Part shown: positions 34,273 through 46,223 of the stretch, piece after piece
Layout: every line of letters begins with the position of its first letter
Position numbering within the stretch: position 1 is the first letter of the stretch
Assembly (NCBI GenBank): GCA_001598975.1
Contig: BBXU01000533.1
Location: 26,004-90,003 of the forward strand
Direction of reading: 5' to 3'
Length of the DNA: 64,000 nt
DNA from: Parachlorella kessleri
Lineage: Eukaryota; Chlorophyta; Trebouxiophyceae; Chlorellales; Chlorellaceae
Notes under the pieces: model-generated
Seen by the model: only the letters and a program-made list of their open reading frames with translations
What the model was told of the DNA's origin: nothing
The model's database searches: none
Translations under genes and position numbers: made by a program

Positions 34273-36342
34273 TTCCCAGGGAAGGAGGAAGCCTTGTCGT
34301 ATGCCTCCTGGACCCTGTCGCGGCCTGCAAGCGGGGAGCAAGATCAACTGCCATATCAGCCCAACAGTTCAGTGGCTCGTCTTCACTCGTTGGAAACTGC
34401 GAGAAATCCTCCTAACTTGCGAGTTGGCCGAGAGACCAGGCATCCTTCTGTCACATGTCGTGGCATGTCAGAAGATACCCAACCGCACCTGGAACGAGCC
34501 GTAGATGGCTGGGTGACTGAGTCCAGTTACCTACAGAAGCCGCCCCAGGCTGACACCTCACCACACACCTAAGAAGGGAGTTGCCCAGATACAGGAGGGA
34601 TCTACTGCCAAATGCCAGACCAGGAACTGTTCGCTGTCCTTAACAGTTATCCAACCTACACTGCTGGGGCGGGCTGCGTCTCTGACGTCGATGTCGGGTG
34701 AGGAGGAGGGCAGTACAAAGTCGTGGTACAGCTCTAGCTCCCAACAACCTGCAACAGTCGATGGAACCAGTGACGGGGGCCATCATATCTCGCGTGCGCT
34801 TGAACCCGCACTAAGCACGGTTGAATTAGGGGCTCGATGTGCTAGGAAGAGGGAGTCGTACCATGGTAGGGAAAGGCCAGGAACTGGCATCAGCTGGCAT
34901 GGGTGCCAAGGTTAGTCACTGGTGTCCTACTGAGCAGCACTGAGGGTCACTTCTTTGCACACAAAGCCACGTCTCTGACTGGCCCTTGTTTCAGCTTGCA
35001 CAAGGTCTTCCAAACCTAGGCTCTGCTGAGAACAAAGGACACAGGCCAAAGACTCCCAGTTTGGACAAAGCCTCAACGAGCCACAGCCAGCTGTGTACAG
35101 AGCCACGAGGTTGGGGGTCCTCCAAGTGCTGTGCTCGTCAGCTGGTCCCTGACAACGGGTCACTTGCAATAAGCTGGGGGTCCTCGGTCCTGAGCTGCTA
35201 CTTGGCCTGCCCAGTTGCTGTAACGCTGGAGCATGCAGACGCCTGACCCACTTAGGTACCCTGCAAGCCCAGCTACTCAAATTGGTGTGATGTAATACTC
35301 TCTGCCCGTCGCTCCAGCCTTTGCTAAAGTGGCAGGCAATGCGATCAGAGAGGAGGTACGGGTATCCTAACAGGGTTGTATGCAGTTCTACTCTGTGTCT
35401 TGCCTGAGATCTTTCTCCACCTCCAACTTCGTATCCAGACAGCTGAGGTACATTTCCCTCAGCCCACTGTACCATGCAGGAAACAGTTACACAAGTAAGT
35501 AGGTCGTATAGCCTAGCGTCTTCAACCCCCAGCCTACCAACATACGCCAGTGGCCCTAAGCGCTTCACGAAATGGCCGGACGACACAACTGGCAGGACAA
35601 AGATGAATACTTCAGCAGCACCTAACGAGGCATGGGCCCACAGAACATACGCTGCGTTTTAGGCATCAAGAACCTCCAGCCTGAATGGCGGGCCGGAAAC
35701 AATGAACACGCACGCTATCCTGCACATATGTGCATACAAATCAAGCAACCCTGCTGCAATGAAACACCACGGCCACGAACGCAACATGAGCAAGCAAGGC
35801 ACTCAATGGAACCACCAGGCAGCCTGCGTTAACAGGGAGAAAAAACAAACACCCGCCGCACCCAAATACCGACGTGGCGGTCAACAGATCACCCCCCAGC
35901 TGCTACTCCTGCAGGCTGATCGCAACAGAGCACGACATGCCGGCCTTCAGCAGGCATGCCCAACAACGCAGCGCGCACAGCTCATAGCAGAGTGCAAAAC
36001 TCTCCGTGCAAGGGCCACGCAGCACAAATGAGTGTACAGCCTCTGCAGCACAAACGACAGGCCTTCCAGCTGCTGCATGCCCGGCAGGCAGGCAAAGAAC
36101 ACATGGCAATCGAGGTGCACGACCGTCCGAGCCGAAACAAGACAATCAAATGGCAGCAAACAAGCCCAGCCGTGCCGTGGAATGTGCAGCCCACAAAGAC
36201 CGCACCGCCCCCCATGCCTGCCTAGGCGGAGGAGCCGCACACATTTCTGGTAGGCAGAGGCAGGCACAGGCAGCATGCTTGATTCATAGAGGCTGCTTGG
36301 CGGGGGCCACGGCCTAAGGACCCCAGCTGTTAGCGGGGACGC
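34273..36342. other. 2-kb spacer between paralogues A and B
   Basis: Contains the promoter of A and the 3' side of B. One candidate exon on the minus strand, 35651-35538 (acceptor ACGCAG, donor GTAGGC), encodes a hydrophobic segment (GAAEVFIFVLPVVSSGHF); a possible last exon near 35320-35287 would end EYYITPI. No complete gene could be built. Confidence 0.35.
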
Positions 36343-39300
36343 TCACTTCTTGAACAGGCTCTTGAACCCCTTCTTCTGCTGTGGCGGCATCTCGATGTCT
36401 GCTGACCGGGTGTGGTCCCTGTCCTGCTGGCAGCATGGGACAGACACTGGCCAGTCAGCAGCCCACCACAACTCATTCCAGCAGAGTAGACCCGCTGAAG
36501 CGGACAGAGCACCCAATTTTTGTCTAGAGTACCGCCCCACAAGGTCAGGGTGTCTTGTGCAGGATGGGATGCAGTACCCAAGCTGCCTCGCTAGCAAATT
36601 GGCTTCCAAACAAGTCTGGCCAGAAGCTTGCAGGACCAGCTTGGGGGAGGGGCCCATGTCAGGCACTGAGTTGATCACCAAGTCGCTGTGTTCCGGTACA
36701 TAACCCTCTTAGTGACCCCTGGCAATCGTACAACTTACCCAGGCCACAACCACCCCTCCCCTCCTCCCACACCAGCACCATCGTGAGCTCTAAATCGATG
36801 ACCTCCAACCCCAGGCCCAGTGCCAGTGATATGACTAGCCAGGATTCGCCCCCCCACCCCCTCCCACCCCCCTTCTTACCAGCACAGTGTTGAGCTCCAG
36901 GTCGATGTCATCCAGCGGGTCCTTGTCTGGCGGGCTCTGCTGCCTCTTCTTGGATGCGCCGGTGGTGGGTGGCGGGGTCACAGGGCTGCTGGCAGAGCCT
37001 GCAGGGCACGAACTATGGTACTATCTTTAGTGCTACCACTTGGTTGACAGCCGACAGGGCAGACACAGCACTTCACAGCTGCTGGCAGAGCCTGCAGGGC
37101 ACGCACAACAACACGGTCACGGGCTATCTTCAGTGCTACCAGTTGGTTGACTGCCGAGTGGGCAGGCGGGCAAAAGTACTTCACAGGTGCTTCCACAGCT
37201 TGCAGGGGATACAGAGGGTCGCCCAATCCCTCGTGTAGGTTTGTTGAGACTCTCGAGGCTGGGGAGGGTGGGGAGGGAGTTGCACGACTGCGTGTGGTGC
37301 GTACCAACCACAGCGAATGTCACACCGTCTGACCTCCAGGTGTTACACGGTGGGAGAAGGGGACCCAACCCGAATACAATTGCATTGCAGCTTGCTACAG
37401 ACCAGTGCCTGCACCCACGGACCCCTGGACTTTCCTTCACACACCAAAGCGCAAGGACAGCCAGCATCAGAGATGGTGGGCTTCACCCTTTCAGCAGACC
37501 CATGCATTGTCACCTTCAGGATTCTTTATCACAAACTTGTCATTTCACACACGAATCGACTTCTACTACCACCACCAAGGGTGTACCATCCCACCTACTG
37601 CATGATCCACACCCGCCCCAATGCCCACAGGCACACCACTGACGCCCCAGGCCCCCCCCCCCTAGCGACACTCACGGGGGTTGTCTCCCCGCCCGCTGTT
37701 GGATGCCCAGCGGCCCAGCCCCAGCTGCGAGCGCTGCGTGCGGTCTGACGTGCTGCGGAACGACTTAAAATCCTCATGGGCCAGCGTCTTGCTGCCCAGG
37801 GCCGACGCGCCGCGGATGGAGGCGGCACGGTCAAAGGGGCTGCGGCCGCTGGCCGTGCCATCCACCTTGGCGCGGTAGGCGGCGGCTGCACCGGGGGGGA
37901 GTGAAGGAGGGGGACTGGCTTCTTGTTGCTGACAAGGGCTAGGGTTTGGTGTTAGGGGTGAGACAGTATGAAGAGATTACACAAGGGGGGAGTGAAGGAG
38001 GGGGGACTGGCTCCCTGTTGGTGCCTAGGTGCGTGGTACACTGCCTAAATACGCAGCGAAGGAGGAATAACTGCGAGTCTCCATGTCGCACACCCCTCTC
38101 CCCGCTCCAACTTCCAGTGGCGCACCGATGGCTCTGCGCCATCAGCGTCTTATGACGCCTCAGCAAACCACAGTCCAAGGGCACCAATATGACTCGCCAT
38201 CGAAACACTTAGTGGCCTTAGTCAAATACTTAGTCAGCTCTCTACTCACCCTCCTCCCGCTCCATCTCCAGCGATGCCCCAGCATCTCCGCGCTGACCCA
38301 CACATTTAGGTAACCTTAGTCACGCGTTCGATCAGCTCACTACTCACCCTCCTCCCGCTCCTTCTTCCAGCGACGCCCCAGCATCTCCGCGCTGTCCCAC
38401 TCGATTTAGGTAACCTTAGTCAGCCAGTTAGTCAGCTCACTACTCACCCTCCTCCCGCTCCTTCTTCCAGCGGTGCACCAGCAGCTCCGCGCTGATCTTC
38501 TCCTTCTGGCTGCGCCGCTTGCGGATGACACACGTGCCCACTGCACACGCCATACAGGGACGCACCGCGGGGCCAGGAGGTAAATGCTGGTGCGCTTTGC
38601 AGTGAGGCGCAACGCACCCACGACTGAAGTACGACGCAGGCCCGTAAATGGTGTGACCAAGGTTAATTCCAGGCTGGCCCCAGAATAACTGTGGCCCTGA
38701 CGCAATGGTCAGCAAGCCTGCCGGCCGGCCCACCAAAAAAAAATCCCTGCCAGCAAAGCTCGCCAGGCAGCTGCCTGTGGTGGGTAGTAGTGCTGTGCGA
38801 CGCATATGCTAGCCCAGTACCAACAGTTGGCAAGGCAACAGCTGACAAGCTGGGAGGCTTCATCCAGCAATTCCCCCCGCTCCTGGTGCCGACAGGCTCT
38901 CCCCATCACACACAGAAACTGCTCACCTACGGCGGCGATGATTGCCACGCCCACCGCACACGCAACCACGATGATGATGACTGTGGTCTTGCTGCTGCTG
39001 CCGCCGCTACTGTCGCCGCCGCTGCTGCTGGCACCCGTTGCCCCGCCCACCGCCCCGCCGTCGGTGCTGGAGTTGCTGCTGCCAGAGGGGCTGGGGGACG
39101 GGGCGGCGGCCGCCCCAGGGCTTGGTGACGCAGCCGGCGAAGCACCAGGGCTGGGGCTGCCCCCTCCTATACCTCCAGGCGCCGGCGCCGGCGCCGAAGC
39201 ATTGCCCGCGGGCGGGGATGCCGGCGGAGGCGACGTGGTATTGGATTCGTCATAGATGTTGATGTAAGCCAGGGTCACCGACAGTTGGCCCCCGCCAGTG

Positions 39301-41092
39301 GCTGTGATGTCTGCGGTGGGGATACGCCCATCAATGCGGCCCATCGGCATAGCACACTCTAGCGACCCAGCAACCCAGCTGGCTTACTTTCCGCTATGCC
39401 AGGCAGGTGGGCAGGCATGTGTGCAGTGGGCCTGTGCCTGGCAGCGCTGCGGGATAGGAAACTACCAACAACTCTACCCCAGGCATCGCCAACGAGGCAA
39501 TCCACGCATGTAGGGTGTCAAGTAGACAGCTTAATCCCCCATGATAAGCCCGAACAAGCTTGCTCACCCCCACTCACTTGTCTGGTTGTTCACAAACTTC
39601 TCCAGCGGGCCACCCGCCTGGCTGCTGTCCCTCACGGCTTTCACGATGCTGTCCATGAAGGGCACGCTCCAGGGCACGGCCCCCACCGTGGTGTTCTCGG
39701 TGGTATCTCTGCAGTATGCCAAACATGCGCTATGCCTTGAGCGCTGCGCTGCGATGCTGTCATGAAGGGCACGGTCCTGTTGCGATGCTGTCCATGAAGG
39801 GCACGCTCCACTTCCCCGCTCTGGTATTCTCGGTGGTATCCCCGACTGCCTGTACACGGTTGCCACGCTGTGGTTGCCACGCAACCCCAATTTGGCACAC
39901 GTTGAGTAGCCCTCAAGCACCTCTACAGTGATCCTACCCGAGGCGAGCAGCCTCCTGTGGTCGACAAGCTGTCAGCCTGCTGCCCTGCCTACAACCGCGG
40001 CCCCAGTGCCACTTGACAGGTAGATGGCAACCCTAAGAGACCAACACAGGTGCCCCCCTATACTGCAAACCCAACACAAATTGCCCACACTCACAAATAG
40101 ACATATGTCTTGGATGTGGCCGTAGTGTTGTCCGCCAGCAGGCGTCGCCCGCTGGCCGCTGGCGCCGGCGTCGGCGCCTGCGAGTAAGGGTTGACGTCAG
40201 CGGGCGACGGCAACGGCGCCTTGGGGCTTGGGGAGGGCGCCTTGGGGCTTGGGGAGGCGGCGGGAGACTTGGCCGCCGGCGACGCAGGCGCTGTGCTCGC
40301 GCCCGGCGACGGCGAAGGGGTGGTACTGCCGCTGCTGCTACTGTTCAGGTACCCGTTGGCGGGGTACTGCGAGCTGCAGTTGAGCGCCAGCTTGCTGCCG
40401 CAGAGGTAGTCGTAGCCGCCGCTTTGCTGCAGATTGCCCCAGACCAAGTTGACCGTGGTGGACCGGACCGCGGTAATAAACTGTATCTGCTGCGGGTCAG
40501 TCAGGCCTGGCTTGTATTCCAGAGGCGTGAGGATCCAGATGGCTTTCATCACCTTCTTGCCTGCAACACCATGCCCAGCAGGGGCGGTGAGGGGCTTAGC
40601 ACGGGCCCGGGACACTAAGAGAGCCTCGCAACCCACGGGGGCTCCCAAAGCAGGCTGGTCCACAGCGCGACAGAAGGCAAGCCCAAACACCGCGAGGTAA
40701 GCAAGTTGACCCAGCTGGGACCCGCCGCTTGTTTGGGGGCTGGGCGCCTTGGCTCGTTAAGAAGGAGACCCACTGCCCAGATACTAGGGAAGCACCCCGC
40801 ATCCCTTGCAGCCCGCAACGCCAGTCAACAGCCAGACCTTGGCATTCCCTGTCTGCAACACGTGGCAACGTCATCAAGCGCCCACAAGAACAGCTACACA
40901 GGGCCGAGGGTGCCACTGACATCACAACACACTGGAACACCAAACACAACAGGACAATGTCATAGACAGACAACCCCGAGCTCTCACACCTTGGTCGACT
41001 ACCCTCCTTCAGGGGTTGCTGCAATTACCTGAGGCATGTGACAGGCAGCCCAATATGGCTACCAGTAGCAGAGTTCTTCCAACTTTATCCAT
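36343..41092 (-). CDS. Paralogue B: unrecognised type I membrane protein, 515 residues, 8 exons
   Basis: Exons (minus): 41092-41029, 40560-40095, 39708-39578, 39310-38927, 38540-38448, 37885-37676, 36998-36880, 36423-36343 (516 codons). Same plan as paralogue A: signal peptide (MDKVGRTLLLVAILGC), ectodomain (MKAIWILTP, LVWGNLQQSGGYDYLC, LDTTENTTVG, LAYINIYDESNTT), two Pro/Ser/Ala-rich stretches (SPKAPSPSPKAPLPSP within exon 2, and ASPSPGAAAAPSPSPSG before the membrane), basic GRRLLADN, one helix (TTVIIIVVACAVGVAIIAAV, about 328-350), then a charged tail (RKRRSQKEKISAELLVHRW; DDIDLELNTVL) ending KKGFKSLFKK. Ectodomain exon 2 is about 200 nt longer than in A because of the extra Ser/Pro insert. 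Exon-intron boundaries here carry several tandem duplications. Confidence 0.82.
36982..37220 (-). repeat. Repeated acceptor of exon 7 in paralogue B
   Basis: The acceptor and first exon bases (CTGCTGGCAGAGCCTGCAGG, plus-strand view at 36986) recur at 37079, 93 bp away, and the neighbouring intron text recurs with them; a third, decayed copy ends near 37210. Confidence 0.75.
37893..38022 (-). repeat. Duplicated intron piece next to exon 6 of paralogue B
   Basis: GGGGGGAGTGAAGGAGGGGG at 37893-37930 recurs at 37985-38022 (period about 91). Confidence 0.75.
38208..38505 (-). repeat. Three tandem copies (98-100 bp) of the exon 5 donor of paralogue B
   Basis: Each unit holds the last 45 or so coding bases of exon 5, the GAGG|GTGAGT donor and about 50 bp of intron. 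Donors fall after 38448 (used), 38348 and 38250. Spacing 100 and 98. Confidence 0.85.
39751..39845 (-). repeat. Broken copies of exon 3 of paralogue B in its upstream intron
   Basis: 39781-39843 repeats exon 3 from GATACCACCGAGAA to GACAGCATCG with changes, and 39751-39780 is a second, shorter fragment (GCCCTTCATGACAGCATCGC). Neither can replace the exon. Confidence 0.75.
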
Positions 41093-42621
41093 CTTCCTCG
41101 CTTGCTACACTTCCCTGGAAGGAAGCAGCCCCCTTCAACACGGAGACCACCTGCACAGTAGCCCAGGTCCAAAACTAAAATATTCGTGCAAACAGCTTCT
41201 GAACGGTCATTCACAACAAAGCAGGCGAAACCTCCCCCGTCAGGTAAGACATGTCATGAGGCAAAGGGACGCCCATTCCTCAGCAGCAGCACTGGGCTCC
41301 GTTGCGGCCTCAACGCAATTGCCGACTATCAGTTGACTGCAAGCTGGAGCACAAGCTGTCAAGCGCGGCCTAAGATCGGGCTTACTAAAGCGGGGGACGA
41401 AGCTGCGTCTCTGGCAGCGCAGGCACCGTTCGCCTGCCCCGTTATGCCCTCTTGCAACCCACAGGAGTCTGCTGACCTGCTACCAGCCGTGCACCCGCCC
41501 GACCGAGCAAAAACAGAAGCCCGTCCTGCAGGCGGTACCGCCGACCCTTGGATTTTACGTTGCGTGGCTCATTCCCCCTGCCGCAGCCACCAGCGTTAGC
41601 GTGATCAAGGCACAGTAGTTAAGCTCGAACGTGTATAAGTCCAAGCGGCCGGGGCTTAGTAGCCAACCTTGCTGCTTTCATGCCGGGGCAGGTGCGTCCT
41701 GGACTGACTGGAACTCTACGAAAATTGAGTGCCCTTCTGTGTTATCTGCATATACCTTTCATTCTACACTTGAAGATGTCCCCAAGCCAATCGTCGTCCG
41801 CCGCCGCGGCCCGCCGCCATCAAGTAATGGCATGGGTGGCAGGTAGTGCCAACAGGAAGGGAGAGCTGGGCTGGACTGACAGGGCTGGATGCAGAATGAG
41901 CCTGAGTCTTGCCTGAGGTCTGAGCCAATAGTTCTCTCCCCAAGATAAGCTAAGGCCACTGGAAGAGTAGTTACAACTGGACTAAAGCAGGGGCAGTAGA
42001 GAACAGGGTTAGGTTTGAAATAAAGCCAGCAGGGAGCAGACGGAAGCGCAGCAGGCGAGCAGAGCAGGCAGACAGGCTGGCTGGCAGGCTGCAGGTATAT
42101 CAACCCGTGAACTGTTCCATGTGAGTGTAACAGGGCTGGATGCGTGTCCTGGCTCGAGAGGTAGAGCGGTGCTAAAATTCATGCTTCAACTGAACCATGG
42201 CCCAGCTCTTCTGGCGTGCTACGATTGGGCTACATGGTTTTTTCCTGCCTGAGTCAAGGTAAAGGCCACGAAAGAGTTTGTATGTCTGTCCCTGCCAACT
42301 CCATGGAGGTCCAGCAGTTGAGCCACAGCACAGCAAGCAACACAGCACAGCAGCAGCCTGGAGGCAACACATCCCTGCCCTCGCATTTTACGAGCGTCAA
42401 CCAAGCTTGCAGGCATGAAGGCTCCTGCATGGCATACGCAAGGCGTGTGCTCCAGGTCTCTCAAAAGACCTCCGCAGTTCATGCGGCCTCCCAAGCCGCG
42501 CAGCACGACTGGCACAGCCTCTCGAGCCGGTAACTTTGCCTGGCCCCTGGCACTTCCTAGGCGTGCACTGCAGCCCCGTCTGCCTTCCCTACACAAGGCC
42601 CTTGCTGGACTTGGGTCCACC
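41093..42621. other. Gap between paralogue B and the methyltransferase gene
   Basis: Holds the B promoter. The only feature is a copy of the dispersed repeat at 41829-41925. No gene seen. Confidence 0.4.
41829..41925 (+). repeat. Copy of a dispersed short repeat
   Basis: GGTGGCAGGTAGTGCCAACAG, then ACTGACAGGGCTGGATG and GCCTGAGTCTTGCCTGAG. It aligns over about 80 bp with the reverse complement of 25410-25297 in the HPT intron. Confidence 0.7.
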
Positions 42622-45600
42622 TCAGGAGCCTCTCCGCAGGCACAGGAACTCCACGCCATCTTTGAAGCCCCCTTGTACGATGCCCTGAGCTTTTGTTCTT
42701 GAACCTGCCGGCAGCTCGGCGGCCACCAGGCCCACCCTTGCTGCTGCCTCAGTCAAGCTTTGCAGCCAGCCGCCACTTGCTTCACCAGAGCCCCCTTCAG
42801 CACTGCTGCTGCTGGTGCTGCTGGTTGAGCGTGGCGTGGTGTGGCTGAGCAGCACCACAGCGTGCGGAGCGTGCGACAGCAGAGCTGCAAGGCAGCTAGC
42901 CAAGCCTGCTGCCTCCGCTTCGCTGCCCTCGCGAAGCAGGTTTGCCCCAGCTACCACATCAAAGCCGGCAGGGAAGGCAGTGCGTAGTGCTGTCAACTGT
43001 GCCTGCGCCTCCTCACCATGACCATCTGCAGCAGCGCTTTTGCCGCCTGTGCTGCTTGTGCGCTGCCCTGGACAGCTGTCCCCTTCCCCGCTGCTGCTAC
43101 ACCCCTTGCCGCCTTGGCACGCCCCGCGCGGCTGCTGGGGAGCCAGCGCAGCGGCCACAGGGTTATGGTCAGCAGTTGTCCAACTCCTCCAGGCAAACTG
43201 CTGCAGCCGGAGTCGCTCAATGAGCACCATGGGGGAGTTTTGCCGGGCGTTTTGACGCAGGAGGTCGAGCCCCAAGGCGCTGCTAGATGTTGCTACGACA
43301 TGCCTACGGCAGGACAGGGGTGGGGGCCACGCTGCCGTGTGTCACTGACTTGAAGCCGGACAGTGTTGGAAGGCTGGTCTAAATCCGAGACGCCCCAAAC
43401 CAGGACCGCCGTATGAAACTGCGCAATAGGGTTGTGGCAGCCAGCAAACGCATCGGGAATGCCTGACTAGGTTTGCAACATTGCCACGCAGATAGGCTGG
43501 GCATGCCATCTTCGACAGCCATGTGCATGTGGCTGGAACGCCAGACACCCAGCAACCAGTGGTCACTAGGGGCACTGCATGCAGGAGGGGCCAGGCCATG
43601 CATGCCACAGCGCACAGCACACCTGCACCACCTCAGCGCGGCCAGCGAGGCAAGGCCTGATGGGTTTTCCCAAGGGCCGCCAAGCTCAAGCAAACACCTT
43701 TGTAGTAGTGCGGACGGGCTGGCCAGCAGCAGGCGAGCCAAGGCCAGCTGGGCAGAGGACGGTTGCACACCTGCAAGGCGAGACCCGCCCAGGCAGACTT
43801 ACTTTACGGCCAGGGTGCGCCAACTCTATCAGCATGCTTTGAAGTTGCTGACTCCCTCCAGAAGGCATCCAGGGCTGCTCAGCAGCATGCCTGGGGGCAC
43901 CCTGTGCAGCGCATGCAGTTCGCCAGTGTGGCAAGGCTGTAGTGTTTGATTGAAGGAGCTGGTGATCATGATCTTGAACACTACCAGCAACCCTTGCTTA
44001 CCAGCTATTGCAAAGGTCACCGGCCCAAGGTCCACAGGTGACAACTCCAGAGTACGGGTGTCACAACTGCCGCCTCTGCGCCGGTCGCTTTGCTCTGACA
44101 CCTGCCGGCTCATGCTGCACTTGCTGCACCCCGCTGGCTGCTGTGCTGCTTGCTGCACGCTTTCTTCCTTCCCCTCGTGCCCCAGCAAAGTTGAAGCAAG
44201 AGCACCATAAGTACCATTGGGACTGCTGCAGTACGTGAAAACCGCCTGGATGTACCGCCGCTCCATGCGCGACTGCTGCTTGCGGTTCTCTACCACCCTC
44301 TCATGGACGACAATGCTCTCACAGCGAAAACCCTGCGAGGCAAACAGCTCCCGCAGTCCAACCTGCGGATGCCGGGCGAGAGGCAGTACATGTCAGGCAG
44401 CAGCAGTCTGTGAGCCCAAAAAGAGGGAAAGGCGCCCCGTTTACAACGGCTGTCTAGAAGGCGCCTGTGCCTCGCAGGCTGCCACCTAGCTCCCTGTGCC
44501 ACGAGGTATCAGCTTGCCTGGGCGTCCCATCAAAGCAGGCTGACTGTCATTTGTCCCGTTAGGGCCTTTCTTGGTCGCCATGTCAACATGGCCTTAGCAC
44601 ACCAACTCTGCCAAGCATAGCATCAGTCGGCCACCTCCCCTGTCCCAGCCGGCCATACCATGGGCCATACCCATTGCATCTGCCCTCCTTGTTCACAGGA
44701 TTACTGCTCACCTCCGTGAAATAGTACGCCCGAGTGCCGTCCCACCGCGCATAGAAGTTGTCCTCAATGCGCTGTGAGCGCCCCTGCTGGGCCAGCCTCC
44801 CCTCAGACAAGTCGCCTACGGCATAGTCACGGAATAAGACCTGCCCTGTGCCGGGCTTGAGCGTGCGTGCTATGTTGCGGATGGCCTGCAGCGGGTTTTG
44901 CAGGCAGGTGGGACGTAGTAGGGCTCTGGGCAAGGCACGGACAGCCATAGGAGGAGATGCAGCTTAAGGCATGCGTCCGGGATGCTCTGCTCACCACACC
45001 GATATGGTGAGCGTGTTATTGACCATGCCAGTTGCCGTCGCATCCCCCCAGCCTCACCTGAGGCATCCTCTCGGGGGAGATGGCCGACAGCACAAACACC
45101 ATACAGCACGCATCCACCGAGCCAGCAGGCACCGCCTCCGCCAGCCCTCCGGGGCTGGCAATGCTGCTGCTGCTGGTGGTGGTGGTGCTGCTGCCGCTGT
45201 TGCTGCTAGTGTTGCTGGTGCTGCTGGTGCTTCCACCAACAGCGAGGACAAAGCCATTGGCAGCCCTGCTGCTGACACCGCTGCAGCCAGCAGCCGCGGT
45301 GATGAGAGAACCGGTGCCAGCCGCCAGGGGTAGCCCCATGCTGTCGTTGGGTGGGTCGAGCTGCTGGCTTGGGTTTACGGTGGCTGGTGCGACGCTGACA
45401 CCACTTTGCGAGCCAGCCAGCTTTGGTGCAGCGGTGATATCCGCCACAAAGGCATGGACTCTTCCAGAGGCATACTGGGGGTGGGACCGGACAAGGGCCA
45501 CGGCGCTTGGCGCAAAGTCGCAGGCATAGATGAAGGCTGTGGGGTTCAACTCGAGCAGGGGGAAGATGGTGTTGCCAACGCCGCAGCCAACCTGCACAAC

Positions 45601-46088
45601 ACGTCCGTGGGTGGCCAACTGGGTGCGAAGCAGCAGTAATGACAGTGGTACCCTCGGACTTAAGTTGAAAGGCTGCAGCTTCATCTGTGAAAGCCAGCAG
45701 TGCAGGGTTTTGACAACGTATGGAGCAGTGTCAGGTGTGCTGCCAGCAAGCCCCACCCTCCCTCCCCAGCTGGGATGCATATTATAGATGTCCAGACAGG
45801 CGTATACTCCACCTCCAGCACGGTCTGCGCCGACAAGAGCTCTGGAAACTCCCTATCGAAGTAGTGCCGGTCCCTGAAGAAGCGGTCCTCATTCCTCCTG
45901 TAGAATAAGTCCCAGTATCTGCTGGCCTCCCGCTCATACTTGTCTGCATGCGTCCAATCTGACACTTAGGTTGCTGCATGGCAAGGAACACCTAGGCTGC
46001 CTAGCATTCTACTCGAGAGCTACTTGACAAGCATGCCTTACACACCTATCAGCTGCTGCGGCAGCTGGGGACTTTTAATTAAGTCCAT
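42622..46088 (-). CDS. Two-domain methyltransferase: METTL2-type (tRNA m3C) fused to a Methyltransf_16-like domain, 687 residues
   Basis: Exons (minus): 46088-46046, 45943-45813, 45591-45058, 44885-44712, 44362-44002, 43770-43632, 43303-42622 (688 codons). The N-terminal half matches METTL2/6/8: DKYEREASRYWDLFYRRN, TVLEVGCGVGNTIFPLLE (SAM motif I), ACDFAPSAVAL, LFRDYAVGDLSEGRL, YARWDGTRAYYFTE, ENRKQQSRMERRYIQ. These enzymes make 3-methylcytidine at tRNA position 32. A low-complexity insert of about 100 residues (Ser/Thr/Gly-rich) interrupts the fold after ADITAAP. The C-terminal part (SSAQLALARLLLASPSALLQ, VVATSSSALGLDLLRQN, FDVVAGANLL) is a second SAM-type domain of the lysine-methyltransferase (FAM86/METTL21) group; the same pairing is known in plant homologues. 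The glycine motif of this domain (LELGGPW) is degenerate. Exon 5 contains an open linker that could hide an intron. Confidence 0.87.
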
Positions 46089-46223
46089 GTCCACCCTACA
46101 GTGCTGCGCCAGGGCCTGGCAGTAAGGTCTTCGAGCGAGGTGAGGGCGCAAAATTACGTCATGAATTATGCACTAACAAGGAAAGCAAAATCCACAGTGG
46201 CAAGTCAAGTTGCAGGTGACGCC
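46089..46223. promoter_or_regulatory. 135-bp divergent promoter between methyltransferase and WDR53-like genes
   Basis: Start codons face away from each other with 135 bp between. An upstream in-frame ATG of the plus gene (46161) would shrink the gap to 72 bp. No TATA box is clear. Confidence 0.5.

Noticed and set aside
34927..35586. 219-codon minus-strand frame
   Set aside because: Most of it looks non-coding; only the part near 35538-35651, in an extended frame, has splice-like borders.
41055..41336. Plus-strand frame beginning ATGGCTACCAGTAGC, signal-peptide-like
   Set aside because: It is antisense to the true signal-peptide exon of paralogue B and has no continuing exon.
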